From Micromonospora carbonacea (lineage in GTDB: Bacteria; Actinomycetota; Actinomycetes; Mycobacteriales; Micromonosporaceae), in NCBI RefSeq assembly GCF_014205165.1, contig NZ_JACHMZ010000001.1, positions 5,066,501 to 5,130,500 of the forward strand: a DNA stretch of 64,000 nt, in the 5' to 3' direction. This document shows, one piece after another, positions 45,419-54,500 of the stretch; the first letter of the stretch is position 1, and each line of letters opens with the position of its first letter. A model generated the notes under the pieces. It was not told the origin of the DNA and did not search any database. It was given only the letters and a program-made list of their open reading frames with translations. The position numbers and the translations under genes were made by a program.

Positions 45419-48144
45419 CCGGCGGGCGACCCGGCCGCGACCGGCGGCTGCTGGCGGCGCTGCGCTCGTGGCGGGCCGCCCTGCGCATCGCCCGGCGGGA
45501 GGCGCGCCGGGCCCGCGGCCGGACCGCGCTGGTCCTTGCGATGATCACCCTGCCGGTGCTGGGGCTGACCCTCTCCGCCGTCAGCTACGACATGGCGGAG
45601 TTGAGCCGGGCCGAGCGGATCGACCGGCGGCTCGGCGTCGCCGACGCGGAGCTGCGCTGGGTCGCCGAGGGCCCGGTGGCGCAGGACGCCTGGGGCGACA
45701 CCACCTACCAGCGCGACGGCGTGCCGAGCCGGAGCCGCCCGGTCGCCGCCGACGAGCTGACCGCCCTGCTGCCGGCCGGCAGCAGCGTCGCCGAGGTCCG
45801 CTGGTGGGTGCCGTTCGAGGCCCGCGCCGGGGGCAGGCGCGAGTCGGTCGACGGGCGGCTGCTGGACCTGACCGACCCGCTGCTGCGGGGGCAGGGCCAG
45901 GTGCTCGCCGGCCGTCCCCCGACGGCGGCCGACGAGGTCGGGCTCAACCGCGCGGCGCTGCGCCGGTTGGGCGCGGAGCTCGGCGACCGGATCGTCCCGG
46001 CCGACGGGTCGGCCGAGCGGACCGTGGTCGGGGTGGTGGAGTTCCCCGACAACCTGCGGCCGACCGTGGCGCTGCCGCCCACGGATCGACCGGGCGACCC
46101 GCGCAACGAGTCGAGCTGGCTCGTCGACCTGCCGGCCGACGCCGATCCCGGGCTGACGGAGCGGCTCAACGCGCGCGGGATCGTGGTGGCCGCCCGCACC
46201 CCGGCGCCGCACCCCACGGCGGAGGCCGGCAGCACGGGGGTCGCGCTCAGCGTCGAGGACACCAGCACCACGCTGCTGGTGGCCGGCCTCGGCCTGCTCG
46301 AGGTGGTGCTGCTCGTGGGTCCGGCGTTCGCCGTCGGCGTGCGGCGTCGCCGCCGCGACCTCGCCCTGGTCGCGGTGGCCGGTGGCGACGCCGCGCACCT
46401 GCGCCGCATCGTGCTGGCCGACGGGGTGGTGCTGGGCGGCGCGGGGGCCGTCGCCGGGCTGGCGCTGGGCATCGCCGGCGCGTTCGCGGCCCGGCCGCTC
46501 ATCGAGGAGTACGTCTTCGGGGCGCGCTTCGGGGCGTACCGCGTCTTCCCGGCCGCGCTGGCGGCGATCGCCGCGGTCGCGGTGCTGGCGGGGGTGCTCG
46601 CGGCCCTGGCGCCGGCCTGGGCCGCCGCCCGGCAGGACGTGGTGGCCGGGCTGGCCGGGCGGCGCACCCCGCCGGAGCACCGGCGGCGCTGGCCGCTGAT
46701 CGGCGTGCTGCTGGCCGCCGTCGGCGTGGCGGTGGCCGCCCTCGGGGCCACCTGGGACGCCACGGCGGTGCTCTTCGCCGGCCTGGTCCTGGGCGAGCTC
46801 GGGCTGGTCTTCGTCACCCCGACGCTGGTCGGGCTGCTCGCCCGGGCCGGCCGGTGGTTGCCGCTCGCGCCCCGGATCGCGCTGCGCGACGCCAGCCGCA
46901 ACCGTTCCTCGGCGGCGCCCGCGATCTCGGCGGTGATGGCCGCGGTCGCCGGCAGCGTCGCCCTCGGCGTCTACGTGGCCAGCGACAGCGCCCGCACCCA
47001 CGCCAGCTACGTGCCGTCCATGCCGTACGGGCACGCCATGGTCGTCGGCCCCGGCGACCAGACGACGCCGCCGCCGGTGTCCCGGGTCGCCGAGGTGGTC
47101 GCTGCGGCGCTGCCGGGCAGCACGGTGGCCCAGGTCGACGTCCCGGCCTGTCCCGCCCGGTTCGACTCGGACAACTGGTGCGACGTCCGGGTGGAGCTGC
47201 CGGCCGGACGGGCCTGCCCGTACCAGGTGGGGCAGTTGCGCGACGCGGCCGTGCGGGCCCAGGCCCGCAGCGACCCGCGGTGCGGCGGTTGGGTGGAGGA
47301 GGGCTACCCCACGGGCTACGCCGTGTCCGTCTCGGTCGACGACGGCGACGCGCTGGCGGCGCTGACCGGGGCCGGCCCCGAGGAGCTGGCCGCCGCCCGG
47401 CGGGTGCTGGCGGCCGGCGGCGCGGTCGTCACCGACGAGCGGTACCTCCTCGCAGGCCGGCTCACCCTCACGGCGATCCGGGTGGGTGCGGAGCCGGAGC
47501 CCGTGGTGACCGCGACCGCCACCGTCCCCGGGTACGCGCTGCGCGGCGGCGTCGGAACCGACCAGCTCACCGTGTCCCGCGCCGCCGCCGCCCGGCTCGG
47601 GCTCGACACCCGCCAGATCGGCTACGCGGTGGACACCGCCGCCGCACCGACCCCCGCCCAGCAGGACCGCCTCGACGTGGAGCTGCGCCGGCTCGGCCAG
47701 CTCGACGTGATCGTCGAGCGGGGGACGTGGGGCAGCGACGACCGTTCCCTGCTGCTGGTGCTGGCCGTCGGATCCGGCCTGATCACGGTGGGCGCGGCGG
47801 CCGTCGCCACCGGCCTCGCCGCGGCCGAGGGGCGGGCGGACCTGTCCACCCTCGGCGCCGTGGGCGCCAGCCCCCGGATGCGGCGGGTGCTCTCGCTGTG
47901 CCAGGCCGGGGTGATCGCCGTGCTCGGCTCGGCGCTGGGCATCGTGGTCGGGCTGGGCACGGCGGTGATCATCCTGGTCGCCCTCAACCGCCGGTTCGAC
48001 ACGGCGTGGCCGGTGCCGGAGCCGTACCCGATCGTGGTCCCGTGGCTCAACCTGGGCGTGCTGGTGGTGGTGCCGCTGGTGGCGATGGTCGGCGCGGCCC
48101 TGTTCACCCGGTCCCGGCTGGCCGTCGAACGCCGGCTCGACTAA
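45415..48144 (+). CDS. FtsX-like ABC transporter permease
   Basis: This 909-residue permease has two FtsX-type units. An N-terminal helix (about residues 40-58) is followed by a large outside domain. A three-helix block (about 280-420) follows, with LLEVVLLVGPAFAVGVRRRR. A helix pair lies around 425-500, then a second outside domain, and a C-terminal three-helix block with LLLVLAVGSGLITVGAAAVA. Four cysteines in the second outside domain (PACPARFDSDNWCDVRVEL region) may form disulfides. The GTG overlaps the ATPase stop. The last gene of the PadR-controlled operon, it has no obvious terminator. Confidence 0.9.
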   Translation: MTGGRPGRDRRLLAALRSWRAALRIARREARRARGRTALVLAMITLPVLGLTLSAVSYDMAELSRAERIDRRLGVADAELRWVAEGPVAQDAWGDTTYQRDGVPSRSRPVAADELTALLPAGSSVAEVRWWVPFEARAGGRRESVDGRLLDLTDPLLRGQGQVLAGRPPTAADEVGLNRAALRRLGAELGDRIVPADGSAERTVVGVVEFPDNLRPTVALPPTDRPGDPRNESSWLVDLPADADPGLTERLNARGIVVAARTPAPHPTAEAGSTGVALSVEDTSTTLLVAGLGLLEVVLLVGPAFAVGVRRRRRDLALVAVAGGDAAHLRRIVLADGVVLGGAGAVAGLALGIAGAFAARPLIEEYVFGARFGAYRVFPAALAAIAAVAVLAGVLAALAPAWAAARQDVVAGLAGRRTPPEHRRRWPLIGVLLAAVGVAVAALGATWDATAVLFAGLVLGELGLVFVTPTLVGLLARAGRWLPLAPRIALRDASRNRSSAAPAISAVMAAVAGSVALGVYVASDSARTHASYVPSMPYGHAMVVGPGDQTTPPPVSRVAEVVAAALPGSTVAQVDVPACPARFDSDNWCDVRVELPAGRACPYQVGQLRDAAVRAQARSDPRCGGWVEEGYPTGYAVSVSVDDGDALAALTGAGPEELAAARRVLAAGGAVVTDERYLLAGRLTLTAIRVGAEPEPVVTATATVPGYALRGGVGTDQLTVSRAAAARLGLDTRQIGYAVDTAAAPTPAQQDRLDVELRRLGQLDVIVERGTWGSDDRSLLLVLAVGSGLITVGAAAVATGLAAAEGRADLSTLGAVGASPRMRRVLSLCQAGVIAVLGSALGIVVGLGTAVIILVALNRRFDTAWPVPEPYPIVVPWLNLGVLVVVPLVAMVGAALFTRSRLAVERRLD

Positions 48145-48205
48145 CTGCCGGCTCGACTGACTGCCGGCTCGACCGGCTGCCGGCCTCAGGTGCCACACTG
48201 ACGGG

Positions 48206-48670
48206 GTGTCCGCTATCGGTACCCTGACCCGCCGCCTCGGCCACCACCGCTGGTTCGGCGTCACGATCCGGCTGCTCGTCCCCGTCGACCGGGCGGTCGG
48301 CCGGCTCACCAAGGGACGGGTGGTCGCGCTGGGCCTGGTCCCCTCGCTGGTCATCACCACCACCGGGCGTCGCTCGGGCCTGCCACGCAGCAACCCCCTG
48401 CTGTACGTGCCGGACGGCGACGCCTTCGTGGTGGTCGGCTCCAACTGGGGGCAGCAGCACCAGCCCGCCTGGGCGCTGAACCTGCTCGCCGACCCGGCCG
48501 CCGAGGTCGACGTGCGGGGGCGGCGGCTGGCGGTGCGCGCCGAGGTGGCCACCGGCGCGGAACGCGACCGGCTCTGGGAGCTGCTGACGACCGAGTGGCC
48601 GGCCTACGAGACGTACGTCGAGCGGGCCGGCGGGCGGGAGATCCGCGTCTTCCGGCTGGTGCCCCGCTGA
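48206..48670 (+). CDS. Deazaflavin-dependent nitroreductase-family protein
   Basis: This 154-residue protein is of the DUF385/Ddn group, whose members use F420H2 to reduce quinones or nitro compounds. The family core is visible as ITTTGRRSGLPRSNPLLYV and VVGSNWGQQHQPAWALNLLA, where the GWGxxxxPxW-like element binds the deazaflavin. The C-terminal WPAYETYVERAGGREIRVF is typical. A basic N-terminal helix may associate with the membrane. The GTG at 48206 has no ribosome-binding site. It follows the ABC permease by 61 bases containing CTGCCGGCTCGA repeats. Confidence 0.85.
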   Translation: MSAIGTLTRRLGHHRWFGVTIRLLVPVDRAVGRLTKGRVVALGLVPSLVITTTGRRSGLPRSNPLLYVPDGDAFVVVGSNWGQQHQPAWALNLLADPAAEVDVRGRRLAVRAEVATGAERDRLWELLTTEWPAYETYVERAGGREIRVFRLVPR

Positions 48671-48738
48671 CCCGGACCGACGCCGGGCGGTGACGCCGGC
48701 CGGGCGCGGCGCACCGGGCGGTCCCGCCGCCGGGTGAC

Positions 48739-48744
48739 TAGGGT
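48739..48744 (+). promoter_or_regulatory. -10 element of the 48753 gene
   Basis: TAGGGT lies eight bases before the GTG, suggesting a leaderless message. Confidence 0.4.
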
Positions 48745-48752
48745 GGGGCCGC

Positions 48753-49463
48753 GTGGAGCCTTACCAGGACGACCCCCGGTGGTCGGTGGCGGAGCGGGTC
48801 GCCGCGGCGGCCCGGCGACGCTTCGCGGCCGACGTCCTGGCCGTCGCGGTGCACGGCCCGCTGGCCCACGGCGACGACGACGGCGGCGGGGACGGCGAGG
48901 TCGGGCTGCTGATCGCCACCTACCGGCCCGGCACGGGGCCGCGGCCGGCGACCCGCCGCGTCGACGGGGTGCTGGTCGACCTGACCGTCACGGCCGCCGA
49001 CGACCACCTGGCGCGGGCCCGGTCGATCACGGCGCGGTGGCCACTGGTCGCCGACCGGTACGTCACCACCCGGGCGCTGCACGACCCGACCGGCTGGTTG
49101 CCGACCCTGCGCGACGAGCACCTGGCCACGCTGGCCCGCGCCCGGCCGGCGGAGTTCACCGGCGCCGCCCGGCAGGCGTGGTACCGCGGCTACGCCGCGC
49201 ACGCCCGGGCCGCCCGGCTCGCGCAGTGGTACGAGACGGACCAGGCGCTGCTGATGCTCGGCGAGGCCCGGCTCGCGGCGGCCACGGTCAACGGGCTGCT
49301 CAGCCGCACCTACTTCCGGGACCCGGGCGACGCGGTGCGCCGCACCGGCCTGGCCGGGGCGGACATGACCGAGGTCGGCGCGGTGCTGGCCCGGCAGGCC
49401 GAGGAGCTGGCCGCCCGGGGCCGCCCCGTGGACGGCACCGTCGACGACCTCCTCGCCGGCTGA
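48753..49463 (+). CDS. Possible nucleotidyltransferase-fold protein
   Basis: The protein has 236 residues. The N-terminal half contains VLAVAVHGPLAHGDDDGGG, followed by DGEVGLLIATY and a third acidic strand, GVLVDLTVT. This spacing resembles the GS-x10-DxD arrangement of nucleotidyltransferases such as kanamycin nucleotidyltransferase, but the glycine-serine pair is replaced by HG-P. The C-terminal half is helical (AARLAQWYETDQALLMLGEA), as in ANT-type helical domains. The enzyme, if active, would transfer a nucleotide to a small molecule. The assignment is tentative. The convergent VIT gene ends 66 bases away across repeat element C. Confidence 0.7.
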   Translation: MEPYQDDPRWSVAERVAAAARRRFAADVLAVAVHGPLAHGDDDGGGDGEVGLLIATYRPGTGPRPATRRVDGVLVDLTVTAADDHLARARSITARWPLVADRYVTTRALHDPTGWLPTLRDEHLATLARARPAEFTGAARQAWYRGYAAHARAARLAQWYETDQALLMLGEARLAAATVNGLLSRTYFRDPGDAVRRTGLAGADMTEVGAVLARQAEELAARGRPVDGTVDDLLAG

Positions 49464-49480
49464 CCGGCCCCCTTCAAAGT

Positions 49481-49533
49481 GTGAGAAGGGAACCCTTCTC
49501 GACCGCAGGCGTTAACAGGGGGCCCCTCCTTAC
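49481..49533. repeat. Intergenic hairpin element, copy C (bidirectional terminator)
   Basis: The layout matches copy B: GAGAAGGG (49483-49490), two bases, CCCTTCTC (49493-49500), then GCGTTAACAGGGGGCCC and CTCCTTAC. The TAA stop of the VIT-family gene is part of the element. It lies between two converging genes. Confidence 0.85.
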
Positions 49534-50243
49534 AGGCCGCCCTGGATGCCGATGAGGGCGCCGATCAGGTAGGTCGCGGCGGCCGCCGCCGCGCCGAGGA
49601 GGAGCTGCCGCAGGCCGCTGCTCCACCAGGCGCGGTTGGTGAACCGGGCCACGATCGCCCCGGCCGTGAAGAGCCCGACCCCGCCGACGGCCAGCGCGAG
49701 CCACAGGCTGGTGGCCCCGAGCAGGTAGGTCAGCAGCGGGACCAGCGCCCCGACCGAGAAGAACAGGAACGACGAGATCGCCGCCGCCCACGGGCTCGGC
49801 TGGTCGTCCGGGTCGACGCCCAGCTCCTCCCGGACGTGCACCCGCAGCGCCTCCTCCGGGTTGGCCCGCACCGCCTCGGCGACCTGCGTGGCGAGGTCGC
49901 GGGACAGGCCCCGGGCCACCCACGCGTCGGCCAGCTCGCGGGCCTCCGCGTCCGGGTGCCGCTCCAGCTCGCGGCGCTCCTTGGCGACCTCGGCGGCGAC
50001 CTGCTCGTTGGCCGAGCGGACGCTCGTGTACTCGCCGAGGCCCATCGAGATCGCGCCGGCGACCAGGCCGGCGACGCCGGTGAGCACGATGCTGCGCGGC
50101 GACACCCCGCCACCGCCGACGCCCGCGATCAGGGCGATGTTGGTGACCAGGCCGTCCATCGCGCCGAACACGGCCGGCCGCAGCCAGCCGCCGGACACGT
50201 CCGCGTGGTGCGCCTCGCGCAGCGCCGCCGGGGTGTCGCTCAC
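49530..50243 (-). CDS. VIT1/CCC1-family transporter
   Basis: This 237-residue protein is related to vacuolar iron transporters, which move Fe2+ or Mn2+ in exchange for protons. It has five predicted helices: the first holds [20 protein letters not shown], and the second [20 protein letters not shown] with the conserved GEY. The cytoplasmic metal-binding helical domain (about 75-140, [20 protein letters not shown]) contains the expected glutamates. The remaining helices follow. The GTG overlaps the map stop (GTGA). Efflux of Fe or Mn is the likely role, by family. Coupling to methionine aminopeptidase, a metal enzyme, is interesting but may be chance. Confidence 0.92.
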   Translation of the reverse strand: MSDTPAALREAHHADVSGGWLRPAVFGAMDGLVTNIALIAGVGGGGVSPRSIVLTGVAGLVAGAISMGLGEYTSVRSANEQVAAEVAKERRELERHPDAEARELADAWVARGLSRDLATQVAEAVRANPEEALRVHVREELGVDPDDQPSPWAAAISSFLFFSVGALVPLLTYLLGATSLWLALAVGGVGLFTAGAIVARFTNRAWWSSGLRQLLLGAAAAAATYLIGALIGIQGGL

Positions 50244-51097
50244 GGCAGGGTCAGGATCTCGTGGCCGTCCTCGGTGACGAGGATCGTGTGCTCGAACTGG
50301 GCGGTCCACTTCCGGTCCTTCGTGACGACCGTCCAGCCGTCGTCCCACATGTCGTACTGGTGGGTGCCGAGGGTGATCATCGGCTCGATGGTGAACGTCA
50401 TGCCCGGCTCCATCACGTCGGTGGGCCGGGGGCTGTCGTAGTGCGGCACGTACAGGCCGCTGTGGAAGGCCTCCCCGATGCCGTGGCCGGTGAAGTCGCG
50501 GACCACCCCGTAGCCGAACCGCCTGGCGTACGACTCGATGACCCGGCCGATCACGTTGATCTGCCGGCCGGGGGCGACCGCCCTGATCCCCCGCAGCATC
50601 GCCTCGTGGGTCCGCTCGACCAGCAGCCGGGCCTCCTCGGCGACCTCGCCGACGCAGAAGGTGGCGTCGGTGTCGCCGTGCACCCCGCCGATGTACGCGG
50701 TGACGTCGACGTTGACGATGTCGCCGTCGAGCAGCACGGTGGAGTCGGGGATGCCGTGGCAGATCACCTCGTTGAGGCTGGTGCAGCAGGACTTCGGGAA
50801 GCCCTTGTAGCCCAGCGTCGACGGGTAGGCACCGTGGTCGCAGAGGAACTCGTGCACCACCCGGTCGATCTCGTCGGTGGTCACCCCCGGCTTGCAGTGC
50901 TCGCCGGCGAGCTGCGTGGCCTGGGCGGCGAGCCGGCCGGCGACCCGCATCCGCTCGATGGTCTCCGGGGTCTGCACGTGCGATCCGGTCCACTGGCGGG
51001 GCTGCTTCTTGCCCACGTACTCCGGGCGGACGATGTGGGGCGGCACCGGTCGCGTCGGGGTGAGCGTGCCGGGGGTCAGCGGCGCACGGACGGTCAT
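50240..51097 (-). CDS. map: Methionine aminopeptidase, type I
   Basis: The enzyme removes the initiator methionine from nascent proteins. It has 285 residues, with an N-terminal extension of about 40 residues that contains a PxxP-type segment, as in mycobacterial MapB. Metal ligands are visible in [20 protein letters not shown] (two aspartates), [12 protein letters not shown] (histidine), [10 protein letters not shown] (glutamate) and AQFEHTILV (glutamate). The ATG lies six bases after TAGGCT, so the mRNA is probably leaderless. Its stop overlaps the VIT-family gene. Confidence 0.95.
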   Translation of the reverse strand: MTVRAPLTPGTLTPTRPVPPHIVRPEYVGKKQPRQWTGSHVQTPETIERMRVAGRLAAQATQLAGEHCKPGVTTDEIDRVVHEFLCDHGAYPSTLGYKGFPKSCCTSLNEVICHGIPDSTVLLDGDIVNVDVTAYIGGVHGDTDATFCVGEVAEEARLLVERTHEAMLRGIRAVAPGRQINVIGRVIESYARRFGYGVVRDFTGHGIGEAFHSGLYVPHYDSPRPTDVMEPGMTFTIEPMITLGTHQYDMWDDGWTVVTKDRKWTAQFEHTILVTEDGHEILTLP

Positions 51098-51103
51098 GGG
51101 GCA

Positions 51104-51109
51104 AGCCTA
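51104..51109 (-). promoter_or_regulatory. -10 element of map (leaderless)
   Basis: TAGGCT ends six bases before the ATG with no ribosome-binding sequence. Confidence 0.45.
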
Positions 51110-51189
51110 TCGCCGGGCCGGCGTCGGGCGGGGCGGCCGGTGCCCGGCGACGCCGGCGACACCGGGGCGCGGCCTCGGCCGACCGGTTG

Positions 51190-51218
51190 TTGCCGACCCC
51201 CTTCCGCTGTGCCATCGT
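51190..51218 (+). promoter_or_regulatory. Promoter of the STAS gene
   Basis: TTGCCG (51190-51195) and CATCGT (51213-51218) are spaced by 17 bases. The -10-like element ends seven bases before the GTG at 51226, so the message would start close to the start codon. Confidence 0.4.
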
Positions 51219-51225
51219 GTTCTGC

Positions 51226-51540
51226 GTGGATCAAGGGGGTGCCGCTCCCGTCTTCTCCGCCCGCACGGAGACCGACGGCGACCACATCCGCGTGGTGGTC
51301 GCCGGCGAGGTGGACATGGCCACCGCCGACACGATGCTCCAGGCTGCGCTGCGTGAGCCGGCCGGTCGGGTGACCCTCGACCTGCGGGGGGTCACGTTCT
51401 TCGACTCGGCGGCGATCCACGCCGTGGTCCGGCTCGCCCAGCGCTTCCCGGGCGCGCTCACCGTGCTGCCGTCGCGGCAGGTCCGCCGGGTGCTGGAGAT
51501 CTCCGGCCTGGCCGGTCAGGGGTGGGTCGCCCCCGCCTGA
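51226..51540 (+). CDS. STAS-domain anti-sigma factor antagonist
   Basis: This protein of about 104 residues (from the GTG at 51226) is a single STAS domain. The core is DHIRVVVAGEVDMATADTM, and the phosphorylatable serine lies in RGVTFFDSAAIHAVV. Such proteins bind RsbW-type kinases when unphosphorylated and free the sigma factor. It converges with the giant hybrid kinase gene, 57 bases apart, which encodes both an RsbW-like domain and a SpoIIE phosphatase domain. It is thus the likely substrate of that protein. No sigma factor is adjacent. The start is uncertain because no ribosome-binding site is visible. Confidence 0.9.
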   Translation: MDQGGAAPVFSARTETDGDHIRVVVAGEVDMATADTMLQAALREPAGRVTLDLRGVTFFDSAAIHAVVRLAQRFPGALTVLPSRQVRRVLEISGLAGQGWVAPA

Positions 51541-51597
51541 GCCCGGCCCGGTGGGGCCCCGGCCACCGCCCGGCGGCCCGGCCCGAGGCACCCGCGC

Positions 51598-54500
51598 TCA
51601 GTCCCGCAGCCGCCGGCTCAGCGTCACCTGCGTGCCCTCGGCGGTACGGCTGACCGTCAGGTCGCCGAGGGCCCTGATCAACGCCAGCCCGCGCCCGCGG
51701 AAGCCCGCGCCGGTCGACTCCCGCCACTGCCCGCTGTCCCGGATCGTCGCCACCACCGTGCCGTCGGCGATGGTCACCTCCACGCCGATGGTCGGCTCGG
51801 CCGGGGAGACCGGGTGCTCGATGGCGTTCGCCGCGGCCTCGGAGACCGCGACGGTGAGGTCGAACAGGTCGTTCTCGCCGACCCGGTGGGCGGTGAGGAA
51901 GTCCTCCAGCCGCCGGCGCAGCACGCTCAGCCGGGTGGGGTCGGCGGGCAGCCGCAGCGCGAACCGGTGCGGTTCGGTCGCCTCCAGCGCGAGCACCGCC
52001 ACGTCGTCGCGGCGGGGGCGCCCGGCGACCCGCGCCACGACCGCGTCGACCAGGTCGGCGACGTGCTCGCCGCCGGCGGCGTCGGCGCGGAGCTGCTCCA
52101 GGGCCGCGTCGAGGCCGAGCTGCCGGTCCTCGATCAGCCCGTCGGTGTAGAGCAGCAGCCGGGCCCCCGGGGCCAGCGCGTCGTCCACGGTCCGGTACGA
52201 CGCGCCGGGGATCGCGCCGACCGGCGGCCCGAGCGCGCGGTCGTGCAGGAACGCCACGTCGTCTCCTCGGATCAGCAGGGGGGACGGGTGCCCGGCGCTG
52301 GCATAGCGGAGCCGGCCGGTGCGGGGCGCGAAGCGCAGGCAGACCACGGTCGCGAAGGACGGCTGCTCCGCCGAGCCGACCAGCCGGTTGAGCCGGGTCA
52401 GCGACTCGCCGGGGTCGTAGCCCTCCAGCACGTACGCCCGCAGCGCGTTGCGGAGCTGGCCCATCGAGGCGGCGGCCCGCACGCCCTTGCCGACGACGTC
52501 GCCGATGACCAGGACCAGTTCGTCGTCGTCGAGCCGGATCACGTCGTACCAGTCGCCGCCGACCTCGGCGTCGGCGCTGCCGGGCAGGTAGCGGCTGGCC
52601 ACCACCGCGCCGGGCAGCCGGGGCAGCGACCGGGGCAGCAGGCTGTGCTGGAGGGTGGTGGCGATGCGGTGCTCGGCCTCGTAGAGCTGGGCGTTCTCCA
52701 GCCGCACGCCGACCAGCCGGGCGAGCTGGGTCAGCGCGGCGTGGCCGGGGTCGGCGGCGTCCTCGGCGTGCCCCCAGACCCGCAGCTCGCCCAGCGTCTC
52801 CCCGGCGCTGCCGGTCAACGGCAGCACGGCGGACGGTTCGACGGCGGCGGTCCCGCCGCCGTCTGCCTCGTAGCGGGCCCCGGTGGCGGTGGCCACCACC
52901 CGGACCGCCTCGGCGAGGCCGAGCGCGTGCCGGGCGGCCACCTGGAGCACCTCGGCGGTGGTGCGGGCGGTGTTCACGGCGACGGCGGCGTCGGCCAGGG
53001 CGCGCAGCCGCCGGATGATCTGCCCCCGGAGCTGCCCCAGCTCGACGTTCGCCCGGACCCGGGCGATCAGCTCCTCGCCGGAGAACGGTTTGGTCAGGTA
53101 GTCGTCCGCGCCGACGGCGAGGCCGGCGACGGCCTCCGCCGAGCCGGCCCGGGCCGACAGCAGCACGATCGGCACGTGCCGGGTGCGCGGGTCGGCGCGC
53201 AGCGCGGTCACCAGGCCGAAGCCGTCGAGCCGGGGCATCATCACGTCGGTGAGCACCAGGTCGAAGGGCGTCTCCACGGCCAGGCGCAGCGCCTCGACGC
53301 CGTCCGGCACGGCCACCACCTCCCACGACGCGCCCAGCAACCGGCTGACGTGTTCGCGCAGGTCGGCGTTGTCGTCGGCGACCAGGATGCGGCCCGCCGC
53401 GGCCCGCTCACCGCCGGTCGAGCCGGTCGCCGCGCCCGTCCCCCCGGCCGCGGGTTGGCCGGGCGTGCCGGTCCACAGCGCGGTCTCGGCCGCGAAGAGG
53501 CGGGCCTGCCCCAGTTCCGCCGGCTCGGCCGGCGCGTCGGCCGCGACCCGGTCGGCCGGCAGGTGGGCGGTGCCGAACGGCACGGTCACGACGAACGTGC
53601 TGCCCCCGTCGACGACGCTGCGCGCCTCGGCCCGGCCGCCGTGCATCTCCACCAGCTCCCGGACCAGCGCCAGCCCGATCCCGGTGCCCTCGTGGGTGCG
53701 GGAGCGGACGCCGGGGACCCGGTGGAACCGCTCGAAGACGTGCGGCAGCTCCTCGGGCGCGATGCCGACACCGGTGTCGGCGACCTCCAGCCGGGCCGCG
53801 CCGTCCACCGCCCGGACGCGGACCCGGACCTCGCCGTCGAAGGTGAACTTGACCGCATTGGCGACGAGGTTGAGCACGACCTTCTCCCACATGTCCCGGT
53901 CGACGTGGACCGGCGCGGGCAGCGGCGGGCAGTCGACGACCAGGCGCAGGCCGGCGCGTTCGGTGGCCGAGCGGAAGGTGCTGGCCAGCCGGGCGGTGTA
54001 GTCGGCCAGGTCGGTGGGCTGGTAGTGGGCGGCGAGCCGGCCGGACTCCAGGCGGGAGAAGTCGAGCACGGTGTTGACCAGCTTGAGCAGGCGCAGCGCG
54101 TTGCGGTGCATCATGGTGAGCCGGTCGAGGTGGGGGTCGGGCAACGTCGGGTCGGCGAGCAGCTCCTCCAGCGGGCCCAGCACGAGGGTCAGCGGGGTGC
54201 GGAACTCGTGGCTGACGTTGGCGAAGAAGCTCGTCTTGGCGCGGTCCAGCGCGGCCAGCTCGGCCGCCCGGGCCCGCTCCTGCTCGTACGCCCGCTGCCG
54301 GCCCACGGCGCGGGAGAGCTGGGCGGCGATCAGGTCGAAGAAGGTGCGGTACTCGTCGGTGAGCGGCAGCCGGGCGGAGACGCCCACGACGAGCGCGCCC
54401 ACCGGCTCGTGGGTCGCGGTGACCGGCAGCACCAGCGCCCGCGCGGCCGTGCCGGCGTCGAGGTGCGGCAGCAGGTCGGCCGCGTCGATGGTGGTGGCGG

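Noticed and set aside
48144..48205. Short CTGCCGGCTCGA repeats after the ABC permease
   Set aside because: Two to three short copies immediately after a stop codon with the same sequence as the gene's own 3' end; this looks like local duplication of the end of the gene.
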